DNA of 64,000 nucleotides from Actinophytocola sp963729115. GTDB lineage: Bacteria; Actinomycetota; Actinomycetes; Mycobacteriales; Pseudonocardiaceae. Position 1 is the stretch's first letter, and each line of letters begins with the position of its first letter. A model generated the notes under the pieces. It was not told the DNA's origin. It did no database searches and saw only the letters and a program-made list of their open reading frames with translations. The translations under genes and the position numbers were made by a program. Positions 26,353-35,151 of the stretch are shown here, piece by piece. Location of the stretch: the NCBI GenBank assembly GCA_963729115.1, contig CAVSMR010000025.1:434001-498000 (forward strand), given 5' to 3'.

Positions 26353-26448
26353 TGCCTTTGAATTTCCAAACGGCTCATTCCGTACGTAGCGTCGGCGACC
26401 GGTTGGTTCCGATCAACCACGCAAGACCCGAGTGCCTGTAACGCCAAG

Positions 26449-26510
26449 CCCGGTCCGGCAGAGGCTCGGTAAGAAATATCCCCCGACTGAAAGAGAACCT
26501 CCGGACCGGG
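26449..26510 (+). promoter_or_regulatory. Structured leader element of rpfA
   Basis: CCCGGTCCGG (26449-26458) and CCGGACCGGG (26501-26510) are perfect 10-base complementary arms enclosing 42 bases that include CTCGGTAAGAAATATCCCCC. A closed long-range stem in a 5' leader is what a riboswitch or attenuator would show, but no known class is recognised. Confidence 0.4.
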
Positions 26511-26628
26511 ACGAGGGACCACGACGAGCACCCCCCATGCGCGGCGTGGCGCCGGCAGCCCCGGCTCGACCTCCCCGAAAGGTCGGTCCCGCAGCGCAGC
26601 ACGCGTCGGCGTTGAGGGAGAGAGCGAA

Positions 26629-27270
26629 ATGGCGTACGAAGGCAAGCACCGCAAGCCGTCCGCCGCACTGCGCAACATCGCGCGCGTCGTCATTGCCGGC
26701 GCCGTGATCGGTGTTCCGCTGGCGGTCGCCACAGCCCCCGCTCAGGCCGACCCGGTCAACTGGGACGCCGTCGCGCAGTGCGAGAGCGGTGGCAACTGGG
26801 GCACCAGCACGGGCAACGGCTACTACGGCGGCCTGCAGTTCTCCCCGAGCACCTGGCAGGCCAACGGTGGTAGCGGCAACCCGGCGAACGCTTCGCGTGC
26901 GGAGCAGATCCGGGTGGCGGAGAACGTCCTGCAGTCTCAGGGCATCGGCGCATGGCCGGTGTGTGGCGCCCGCGGCGGCTCATCCGGCGGCGGCGGTGGC
27001 TACAGCGCTCCTCAGCAGCAGCAGCAGAGCTCGAACGAGTCGACCTCGTACGAGGCTCCGCAGCAGCAGCAGTCCGCACCGGTCGCGAAGCCGGTGCTCG
27101 CGAAGTCCAACCCGAAGGGCGACTACACGGTCAAGGCCGGCGACACGCTGACCAAGATCGCGAGCGAGCACAAGGTCAAGGGCGGCTGGCAGGCGCTCCA
27201 CAACAAGAACAAGCAGTTCATCGGTGACCCGAACCTGATCCTCGTGGGCCAGAAGATCGCCACCAAGTGA
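26629..27270 (+). CDS. rpfA: Resuscitation-promoting factor with LysM domain
   Basis: A 213-residue secreted muralytic protein. A signal peptide (residues 1-41, ending ATAPAQA) is followed by the lysozyme-like Rpf domain (about 42-115). It contains the catalytic Glu in WDAVAQCESGGNWGTSTGNG and the partner Cys in WPVCG. A Gly/Gln/Ser linker leads to a C-terminal LysM domain (DYTVKAGDTLTKIASEHKV to LILVGQKI) that binds peptidoglycan. It cleaves cell-wall glycan and stimulates exit from dormancy. The RBS is AGGGAGAGAG before ATG 26629. Synteny with moaD and mog-moaE matches Rv0867c. Ends in a clear terminator. Confidence 0.95.
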   Translation: MAYEGKHRKPSAALRNIARVVIAGAVIGVPLAVATAPAQADPVNWDAVAQCESGGNWGTSTGNGYYGGLQFSPSTWQANGGSGNPANASRAEQIRVAENVLQSQGIGAWPVCGARGGSSGGGGGYSAPQQQQQSSNESTSYEAPQQQQSAPVAKPVLAKSNPKGDYTVKAGDTLTKIASEHKVKGGWQALHNKNKQFIGDPNLILVGQKIATK

Positions 27271-27312
27271 ACTGCTCCGTGACGTAGCGACGCCACGAAG
27301 CGCAGGTACGAG

Positions 27313-27348
27313 GGGCTCCACCGCGTAAATCCCCCGGCGGTGGAGCCC
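27313..27348 (+). terminator. rpfA terminator hairpin
   Basis: GGGCTCCACCGC (27313-27324) and GCGGTGGAGCCC (27337-27348) form a perfect 12-base stem with a 12-base loop, 42 bases after the rpfA stop and 20 bases before the convergent mogA-moaE stop. It may work in both directions. Confidence 0.85.
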
Positions 27349-27368
27349 TTCGGCATCTCCGGGGACGC

Positions 27369-28286
27369 TCAGGGGCAGTTGACCCACTCGTCGGTGCCGT
27401 CGGTGAAGTTCTGGTGCTTCCAGACCGGCAGCCGGCGCTTGACGTCGTCCACCAGGTCCGCGCAGGCCGCGAACGCCTCCTGCCGGTGCTCGGCGGCCAC
27501 CGCACACGCGAGCGCCACGTCGCCGATGGCGAGGGCGCCGATCCGGTGGCTGACCGCGATCGCGCGCAGGCCGGGGTGCCGCCCGGCGACGGCCGTGGCC
27601 ACCTCCTCGACGACGGCCTTCGCGCTCGGGTGGCCCTCGTAGTCCAGGTTCACCACGCCGCGGCCCTTGTCGTGGTCGCGGACCACGCCGGCGAACGTCA
27701 CGACCGCGCCCGCGGCGGCCTCGTCGACGAGGTTCGCGTGCTCCTCGACCGACAGCGCCGTCTCGCTGATCTCGGCCCGCAGGACCCGCGCCGGCGCGGG
27801 CCCGCCCGCCCGCGGGTGGTCGCCGCCGTGCAGCTGGTCCACGGCGTGGTCGAGCACGCCCGCCAGCACCCCCAGGCCGTCTCGCACCCCGCCCGTGGAG
27901 CCGGGCAGGTTCACGATGAGAGTGCCGCCCGCGACGCCGGCCCGGCCCCGGGACAGGACCGCCGTGGGTACCGCGGGCAGCCCGGCCGCGCGGACGGCGT
28001 CGGCGAGGCCGGGGATCTCGTAGTCCAGCACCGCGGCGGTCATCTCGGGCGTGCGGTCGGTGGGCGTGATCCCGGTGCCGCCGGTGGTGATCACGACGTC
28101 GACCCCGGCCGCGACCGCCGAGCGCAGCGCCTCGCGGACCGGCTCGCCGTCCGGGACGACCTCGGCGGGGCCCACGTCGTAGCCGTGTTCGCGCAGCCAG
28201 CCGGTGATGAGCGGGCCGGTCTTGTCGGAGTAGACCCCGGCGGCCGCGCGGTTGGAGGCGGTCACCACCCTGGCGGTGCGTGTCAT
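27369..28286 (-). CDS. MogA-MoaE fusion protein (molybdenum cofactor biosynthesis)
   Basis: A 305-residue two-domain protein. Residues 1-155 are a MogA/MoaB domain with VDVVITTGGTGITPTDRTPE and NLPGSTGGVRDGL, which adenylates molybdopterin. Residues 165-305 are MoaE, with VVTFAGVVRDHDKGRGVVNLDYEGH and HRIGALAIGDVALACAVAAEHRQEAFAA, the large subunit of molybdopterin synthase. In M. tuberculosis these are separate neighbouring genes (Rv0865 and Rv0866). The ATG follows the moaC stop directly (TAGATG), so the pair is an operon. MoaE here should pair with MoaD encoded at 25749. Confidence 0.93.
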   Translation of the reverse strand: MTRTARVVTASNRAAAGVYSDKTGPLITGWLREHGYDVGPAEVVPDGEPVREALRSAVAAGVDVVITTGGTGITPTDRTPEMTAAVLDYEIPGLADAVRAAGLPAVPTAVLSRGRAGVAGGTLIVNLPGSTGGVRDGLGVLAGVLDHAVDQLHGGDHPRAGGPAPARVLRAEISETALSVEEHANLVDEAAAGAVVTFAGVVRDHDKGRGVVNLDYEGHPSAKAVVEEVATAVAGRHPGLRAIAVSHRIGALAIGDVALACAVAAEHRQEAFAACADLVDDVKRRLPVWKHQNFTDGTDEWVNCP

Positions 28287-28763
28287 CTACTTCTCCGGTC
28301 GGGTCCAGGTGCCGGTCTTGCCGCCGTCCTTGCGCTCGACCCGGACGGCGTCGAGCGTGGCGGCTGGGTCGACGGCCTTGATCATGTCGTGCAGGGTGAG
28401 CCCGGCGACCGCGACGGCGGTCAGGGCCTCCATCTCCACGCCGGTGACGTCCTTGGTGCGCACGGTCGCGGTGATGTCGACGTGTGCCTCGCCGAGCGTG
28501 AAGTCGACGGTGACGCCGGAGATCGCGATCGGGTGGCAGAGCGGGATGAGGTCGGGGGTGCGCTTGGCCCCCATGATCCCGGCGATGCGCGCGGTGGCGA
28601 GCGCGTCGCCCTTCTTCAACCCGTTGGACGCGAGGAGCGCGACGACCTCGCGCGTGGTGCGCACGGTCCCGGTGGCGACGGCGGTACGCGCGGAAGCCTC
28701 CTTGGCGGTCACGTCCACCATCCGCGCCGCTCCGGCGCCATCCACATGACTCAGCTCGGGCAC
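28287..28763 (-). CDS. moaC: Cyclic pyranopterin monophosphate synthase MoaC
   Basis: A 158-residue MoaC protein catalysing formation of cyclic pyranopterin monophosphate from the MoaA product. Signature segments are MVDVTAKEASARTAVA, IAGIMGAKRTPDLIPLCHPI, and GVEMEALTAVAVAGLTLHDMIKAVDP. The start is GTG 28763. It is directly upstream of the mogA-moaE fusion, as in the Rv0864-Rv0866 order. moaA is not in the window. Confidence 0.95.
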   Translation of the reverse strand: MPELSHVDGAGAARMVDVTAKEASARTAVATGTVRTTREVVALLASNGLKKGDALATARIAGIMGAKRTPDLIPLCHPIAISGVTVDFTLGEAHVDITATVRTKDVTGVEMEALTAVAVAGLTLHDMIKAVDPAATLDAVRVERKDGGKTGTWTRPEK

Positions 28764-28783
28764 GGCCCTGACTCTACGGCGCT

Positions 28784-30181
<1,398 letters not shown>

Positions 30182-30206
30182 GTGGATCGCTCCCGAGTGG
30201 ACGGAC

Positions 30207-30389
30207 CTACTGCTTGTTGATCTCGGTGACCGGGTGCTCGTAGCCGAGCTCGTCCGCCGGCAGCGGGAACACGAGGTCGCCGTACGGGGACAGCGCGCCC
30301 TGCCGGTCCGCCGCGATCTCACTCACCGGGTGGTCGATGTCGGTCGGCCAGGTCGGGTCAATGCGGTGCGATTTGTCGGCCTTCGCCAC
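30207..30389 (-). CDS. Small hypothetical protein (60 aa)
   Basis: A 60-residue hydrophilic protein with evenly spaced Pro, His and Asp (DPTWPTDIDHPVSEIAADRQ) and no signal or membrane segment. Composition and a complete frame from ATG suggest a real gene. It precedes the malic enzyme gene on the same strand, 25 bases apart, and may be co-transcribed. Family name not known. Confidence 0.65.
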   Translation of the reverse strand: MAKADKSHRIDPTWPTDIDHPVSEIAADRQGALSPYGDLVFPLPADELGYEHPVTEINKQ

Positions 30390-30464
30390 GGCCCCTCCTG
30401 CGTTCTCGGCCAGCGCCTTGCGCTCGGAAGGCTACCGGACCCCGCATGGCCGATCGGACGCGCG

Positions 30465-30470
30465 TATACC
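30465..30470 (+). promoter_or_regulatory. -10 hexamer for the helicase-associated gene
   Basis: TATACC lies eight bases before GTG 30479, and there is no ribosome-binding sequence. It supports this GTG as start over the upstream in-frame ATG at 30446. Confidence 0.45.
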
Positions 30471-30478
30471 GTGGTCAC

Positions 30479-32741
30479 GTGCCCGTCACGCTCACCGACT
30501 GGCTGCGCGGGCAGGACGACCAGGCACTGGCCCACCTGCTGCGCGCACGCCCCGACCTCGCGACCCCGCCACCGGCCGACCTTGCGGTGCTCGCCGCCCG
30601 GGCCGGCAGCCGGGCGTCGGTGGCCAGAGCCGCGGAGGGCCTGGACACGTTCACGCTTGCGGTGCTCGACGCGTTGGTGCTGGCAGACGCGGACCACGCG
30701 CCGGTGCCGGTGGGCGAGGTCGTCCCCCTCGTGGGCGCGCCGCCCACCCGGGTGCGGGCGGCGGTCCGGTCGCTGGTGGCGCTCGCGCTCGCCTGGGGCG
30801 ACGACACGGTGTCGGTCGTGCCGGCCGCGCGGGAGGCCGGCGGGCTCTACCCGGCCGGGCTCGGCCGGCCCTCGGAGGCACTCGACGGCGTGGACGTCGC
30901 CGGGCTGATCGCCGGCCTGCCCGAGGCGGAGCGGCGGCTGCTGACCGCCCTCGCGCACGGGTCCTCCCCCGTCGGCCGCACCCGCGACGCGGCCACGGTG
31001 GTGCCGCTCGAGCGGGCGGGGACGCCGGTGCAGCGGCTGCTCGCGATGGGCCTGCTGCTGCGCCGGGACGCCGAGACCGTGGAGCTGCCGCGCCAGGCCG
31101 GCCTGGCGCTGCGCGGCGACAGTCCACTCGGGACGATGCGGCTCGACGAGCCGGAGCTGCGCACCACGCGCCTCAGCTGCGTCCACTGTGGACGCGACGG
31201 GTGCCGGCGAGGTGCTGGAGCTGTTGCGCCGCGCGGAGAATCTCATCCAGCTGTGGAGCACCGATCCGCCGGGCGTGCTCAAGTCGGGCGGGCTCGGCGT
31301 CCGCGACGTGCGGCGGCTCGCGCGGGAGATCGACACCGACGAGCGCGGTGCCGGGCTGGTCGCGGAGCTCGTGTTCGGCGCGGGCCTGGTCGGTGAGAAC
31401 CCGAACGCGCTCAACCCCGAGTGGCTGCCGACGACCAATGTCGACCCGTGGCTCGTGGCGACCCCGCAGAACCAGTGGGCGACGCTCGCCGCCGCGTGGC
31501 TGGACCTGCCGCGGCTGCCCGGGCTCGCCGGCATGCGCGACGCGAAGGACCGGGCGCTGGCACCGCTTTCCGACGACCTGCGCCGCCCGCCCGCGGCGGC
31601 CGAGCGGCGGCGGGTGCTGACCGCGCTCGCGGAGCTGCCGGCCGGGACCGCGGTGAGCTCGCCCGACGAGCTCGCCGAGGTGCTGGCCTGGCGCGCGCCG
31701 CGGCGGGGCGGGCGGCTGCGGGACGAGATCGTGCGCTGGACGATGACCGAGGCGACGGCGCTCGGCGTGGTGGCGCTGGGCGCGATCACCGCGGCGGGGC
31801 GGGCGCTGCTCACCGACGGCCCGGCCGCAGCGGGCAAGCGCATGGCCGAGTCGATGCCCGACCCGATCGACCACGTGCTCGTGCAGGCCGACCTGACGGT
31901 CGTCGCACCGGGCCCGCTGGAGCCGCAACTGGCGATCGACATCGGCCAGGCGGCGGACGTGGAGTCGGCAGGCAGCGCGACGGTGTATCGCGTGACGGAG
32001 GCGTCCGTGCGGCGGGCGCTGGACATCGGGCGGACCGCCGAGGATCTGCAGGAGCTGTTCCGCACGCGCTCGCGCACGCCGGTGCCGCAGTCGCTGACGT
32101 ACCTGATCGACGACGTCGCGCGGCGGCACGGGCGGCTGCGCGGCGGGGCGGCGGCGTCCTTCCTGCGGGGCGACGACCCGGTGCTGCTGGCGGAGGTGCT
32201 CGCCCACCCGGCCGCGGCGTCGCTGGAACTGCGCCGCATCGCGCCGACGGTCGTGGTGAGCCCGCTGCCGCTCGCGGACGTGCTGGAGGAGCTGCGCAAG
32301 GCGGGCTTCGCGCCGGCGGCCGAGGGCGCGGACGGGCAGGTGCTCGACTTGCGGCCGTCCGGGCACCGCCTGCCGGCCGCGGCCCGGCCGCGGCGCGCCG
32401 GTCTCCCCGCGCCGCCGAGCGACGAACGGCTGGGCGACATCGTGCGGCACGTGCGCGCGGGCGACGCGGCGGCCGCGAGCCGGCGGGGCCGGACGGTCTC
32501 GCTCGCGTCGGGCAGCGGCGCGTCGGACACCGCGGCGACCCTCGCCCTGCTGCGGGAGGCGATCGAGCAGGAGGGCCAGGTGCTGATCGACTTCGTGGAC
32601 GCGTCGGGCGTGGCGAGCCGGCGCGTGGTGGTGCCGTTCCGGGTGGGCGGCGGCATCCTGGAGGGCCGGGACGACGCGACGAACGCGGTGCGGCAGTACC
32701 CGCTGCACCGGATCACGTCGGCGTCGTTGATCGTCGACTGA
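30479..32741 (+). CDS. Helicase-associated protein (Rv0862c-like, Helicase_C_3), apparent frameshift
   Basis: About 753 residues if the frame is repaired, close to the size of M. tuberculosis Rv0862c. The first part (PVTLTDWLRGQDDQALAHLL onward, 230 residues) and the second part (GAGEVLELLRRAENLIQLWS to ITSASLIVD, 515 residues) lie in different frames. The switch falls at 31169-31180; one surplus base there joins RTTR to SAASTVDATG. The second part holds the XPB/Ssl2-like Helicase_C_3 region (DPIDHVLVQADLTVVAPGPLEP) and a C-terminal WYL-like segment (VDASGVASRRVVVPFRV). It probably works with the XPB-type helicase at 47045 in DNA repair or transcription. Broken as written. Confidence 0.85.
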
Positions 32742-32797
32742 GCCCGGTCCACCGGCACCCGACCGGTACTCGAGCCGCGCGGCGCACCGTGGCCTCC

Positions 32798-33031
32798 ATG
32801 CCCGAGTACCTCACCGACCGCGCGGACGTCATCGACGGTGGCGTCCGGGCGCTACTGGCGCACCTGGACCTCAGCCGCGCGGGCGCGGCGGCTCGCGAGC
32901 GGGTGCTGGACGCGCTGATGGGCATCAGCCGGGCGGCGGACGCCCTGCGCGCACTGGCATGCGACGACTTCGCGGCCGCCGAGGAGGCCACGGAGTCGAT
33001 GACCTACTACGCCCGCGAGGCCCTGACCTGA
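32798..33031 (+). CDS. Small helical hypothetical protein (77 aa)
   Basis: A 77-residue, Ala/Arg/Asp-rich product from ATG 32798, predicted almost entirely helical (VIDGGVRALLAHLDLSRAGAAARERVLDALMGISRAADAL). No signal or membrane segment. It follows the helicase-associated gene by 56 bases on the same strand. Family not recognised; coding rests on start, length and composition only. Confidence 0.5.
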   Translation: MPEYLTDRADVIDGGVRALLAHLDLSRAGAAARERVLDALMGISRAADALRALACDDFAAAEEATESMTYYAREALT

Positions 33032-33169
33032 CCGGTTGTGGTCGGCTTGTCCGGTCCGCTTCCCGCTCGCGGCCGGGCCAAGATCACCGGCGGCCTCCGG
33101 CCCCCGGAATCCACGCTACCGACCGGCACCGACGAAACGGGCCCTGCAGGGAGCCTGTGGACAACCAGC

Positions 33170-33194
33170 CCGATTGAACGGTCCATTCAATCGG
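33170..33194. promoter_or_regulatory. Orphan TetR-like palindrome
   Basis: CCGATTGAA (33170-33178) and TTCAATCGG (33186-33194) are perfect 9-base arms around seven bases. The core resembles TetR-family operators of the TGAAC...TTCA type. No gene starts near it on either strand. It could alternatively be part of a terminator for the gene ending at 33031. Confidence 0.4.
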
Positions 33195-33340
33195 CCCCCG
33201 GGGGCCCCCGATTTCAAGCCTAATCGCGAGCCCCGACGAAAACGGAGCGAGCGGCGCGGGGCTGTGGACTACCGGCCTTCAGCGACCGCCGGGCAGCTCC
33301 GCGAGCGGGACCGGAGGTGCCGTTCGTCAGTCAGCGCATG

Positions 33341-33383
33341 CCGGAACCCGGCCGCGCCAGGGAAGAGCGCAGCCGGGTTCCGG
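33341..33383 (-). terminator. Terminator of the conservon operon
   Basis: CCGGAACCCGGC (33341-33352) and GCCGGGTTCCGG (33372-33383) form a perfect 12-base stem with a 19-base loop, located 15 bases after the stop of the GTPase gene on the minus strand. Confidence 0.7.
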
Positions 33384-33397
33384 GAGAGCGGGTGAGG

Positions 33398-34006
33398 TCA
33401 GCCCGCGCGGGCTGACATCCGCTGGTGCATCGCGTGCTCGACCAGTGTGATGAGCGTTTCCTTGGTCGACTCACGGTCGCGGGCGTCGCACGTGACGATC
33501 GGGACCGACTGCTCGATCGTGAGCGCGTCGCGCACGTCGTCGATGCGGTGGTGCAGCACCCGGTCGAAGCAGTTGAGCGCCACGACGTACGGGAGCTGCC
33601 GGTCCTCGAAGAAGTCGATCGACGCGAAGGCGTCGGCGAGGCGGCGCGTGTCGACGAGCACCACGGCACCGATGGCGCCACGGACCAGGTCGTCCCACAT
33701 GAACCAGAAGCGGTGCTGACCCGGTGTACCGAACAGGTACAGGATCAGGTCGCTGTCCAGCGAGACGCGCCCGAAGTCCATGGCCACGGTGGTGGTGACC
33801 TTGTTCGGGGTGTTCGACAGGTCGTCGACGTCGACGCTTGCCTCGGTCATGACCGCTTCCGTGGTGAGCGGCACGATCTCGGACACAGAGCCGACGAGCG
33901 TTGTCTTGCCGACGCCGAAGCCGCCGGCCACGACTATCTTCGCCGAGGTCGTCGGCTGTCCTGACGAGCCTCGCGAGCCGAGGGGACTAGAGCCTGCGGA
34001 GACCAC
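33398..34006 (-). CDS. cvnD: Conservon GTP-binding protein CvnD
   Basis: A 202-residue small GTPase of the bacterial conservon type. P-loop GGFGVGKTTLVGSVSE near residue 29, switch region TTTVAMDFGRV, DxxG-like LFGTPGQHRFWFMW, and an altered NKxD-like motif (LNCFD). In Streptomyces such proteins act with CvnA-C in a membrane-associated, G-protein-like signalling complex. GTG 34006 overlaps the DUF742 gene by 20 bases. Last gene of a four-gene operon followed by a terminator. Confidence 0.93.
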   Translation of the reverse strand: MVSAGSSPLGSRGSSGQPTTSAKIVVAGGFGVGKTTLVGSVSEIVPLTTEAVMTEASVDVDDLSNTPNKVTTTVAMDFGRVSLDSDLILYLFGTPGQHRFWFMWDDLVRGAIGAVVLVDTRRLADAFASIDFFEDRQLPYVVALNCFDRVLHHRIDDVRDALTIEQSVPIVTCDARDRESTKETLITLVEHAMHQRMSARAG

Positions 34007-34610
34007 TGAGCACCCTTTCCATGAAGTCGATCGACGGCCGGTCGCCGACGACCATGCCGCTCTGATGGATCAGGACCAGCCCCATACCGGCCATGTCTCC
34101 AATCAACACCCGGGCCACGCCCAGCGGTAGCCGCAGGTGTGCGGCGACCTCGGCGACAGACCGGGTGTCCAAGCAAAGACCGCAGATCGAACGGTGCTCC
34201 GGTCGCACCGCCGCATCCGGGGCCTTCCCCCGTTCGCTGGTGGAGACCAGCGCCTCGATTGCGAGATCATAATCTGACCGGGTTCGCCCACCCGTCTTGG
34301 TATAGGGCCGCACCAGCGACCCGGTCTCGTGCGGCGCGGGTCCCCCACGGCCGTTCGTGTCCGGGCCGAACAAGTCAGCGCTGCTCGCCCAGAACCCACT
34401 CGAGTTCAGGGAGCTCATCGAGTTCTCGCCGGGCCCGACGGTCGGGATCTCCTTGCTGTCCCAAGCCGTCTGTGCCGGAATACCCGAGTCGCCGTACAGC
34501 GTCGCACCGGGACCGCCGAACAGCCGGGCACGGAACCCGTCGACGTCGAACCGGTTGGGCGCGTCGCCGACGTCATGGTCGGGTAGGTCTTCCCAACCCT
34601 TCTCCGGCAT
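33987..34610 (-). CDS. cvnC: Conservon DUF742 protein CvnC
   Basis: A 207-residue protein. The C-terminal 115 residues are the DUF742 domain (SLVRPYTKTGGRTR to YDLAIEALVSTSE, then CLDTRSVAEVAAHLRLPLGVARVLIGDMAGMGLVLIH), a winged-helix-like fold of conservons. The N-terminal 85 residues are an extra, low-complexity extension longer than in typical family members. Starts at ATG 34610; the 115 bases to the preceding gene hold no recognisable element. Confidence 0.9.
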   Translation of the reverse strand: MPEKGWEDLPDHDVGDAPNRFDVDGFRARLFGGPGATLYGDSGIPAQTAWDSKEIPTVGPGENSMSSLNSSGFWASSADLFGPDTNGRGGPAPHETGSLVRPYTKTGGRTRSDYDLAIEALVSTSERGKAPDAAVRPEHRSICGLCLDTRSVAEVAAHLRLPLGVARVLIGDMAGMGLVLIHQSGMVVGDRPSIDFMERVLSGLRRL

Positions 34611-34725
34611 CTCTCTACTCGCCTCCGCTCTGACTTGCCGACGCGCGGTGCTCGTCGTCACATGTGTCCACGGGTTGGACGCAGCGCGCCCAGCCTCCGC
34701 TCCGCATCCGCGCGGTGACCATGAC

Positions 34726-35151
34726 CTACCTGCGCTGTGCGCCCTGTAGCTGGGCACGCAGCTCCGGGGTCATCTGCTGGCCGACACGTTCGACGAGCAG
34801 GGTCATCTCGTAGGCGACCAAACCGATGTCGCAGTTCGGGGCGGCCAGCACCGCGAGGCACGAGCCGTCCGAAATCGACATCAAGAACAGGTAGCCGCGG
34901 TCCATCTCGACCACGGTCTGGTTGACGCCGCCGGCCTCGAAGCACCTCGCGGCGCCCGCGGTCAGGCTGACCAGGCCGGAGGACACGGCCGAGAGCTGCT
35001 CGGCACGGTCCCTCGGCAGGCCCTGGGACCCGGCGAGGAGCAGTCCGTCGGCCGAAACGACCACGGCGTGCGCCACCCCTGGCACCTGGCGGACGAAATC
35101 TGTGATGAGCCACCCGAAACTACCGGGCTGATTGGCGGACGGGGTCGTCAC
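34726..35151 (-). CDS. cvnB: Conservon roadblock/LC7 protein CvnB
   Basis: A 141-residue roadblock/LC7-domain protein. GSFGWLITDFVRQVPGVAHAVVVSADGLLLAGSQGLPRDRAEQ and the SDGSCLAVLAAPNCDIGLVAYEM strand are family signatures. Roadblock proteins regulate small GTPases, here CvnD. GTG 35151 overlaps the stop of the sensor gene by four bases. Confidence 0.95.
   Translation of the reverse strand: MTTPSANQPGSFGWLITDFVRQVPGVAHAVVVSADGLLLAGSQGLPRDRAEQLSAVSSGLVSLTAGAARCFEAGGVNQTVVEMDRGYLFLMSISDGSCLAVLAAPNCDIGLVAYEMTLLVERVGQQMTPELRAQLQGAQRR

Larger units (their letters stand above)
26016..26628. other. Long AT-enriched intergenic region upstream of rpfA
   Basis: This 613-base region has clearly lower GC than its surroundings between about 26085 and 26420. 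It holds no credible gene. It carries a CRP-type palindrome (26337-26352), two GGTAACG elements 40 bases apart (26140-26146 and 26180-26186) each followed by GATTTC, an inverted GGTTACC (26122-26128), and a possible promoter TTGAAT (26358-26363) plus TACGTA (26383-26388). Long-range paired arms lie at 26449-26510 and a small hairpin at 26567-26585. The ydaO (c-di-AMP) riboswitch found before some rpf genes was looked for, but its conserved motifs are not visible. Confidence 0.6.
33032..33397. other. Convergent intergenic region with two inverted repeats
   Basis: No gene is seen in these 366 bases. The region holds an operator-like palindrome (33170-33194) followed by a GC-only palindrome (33193-33206), and the terminator of the conservon (33341-33383). 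Confidence 0.6.

Noticed and set aside
26016..26628. ydaO (c-di-AMP) riboswitch before rpfA
   Set aside because: Expected from knowledge of other rpf genes, but the conserved GGGGAACC, GGGGTGAA and CAGCTAACC-type motifs are not found.
26375..26732. Several minus-strand open frames upstream of rpfA
   Set aside because: They change frame relative to each other, lack ribosome sites and fall in the AT-enriched leader with paired arms; composition does not look coding.
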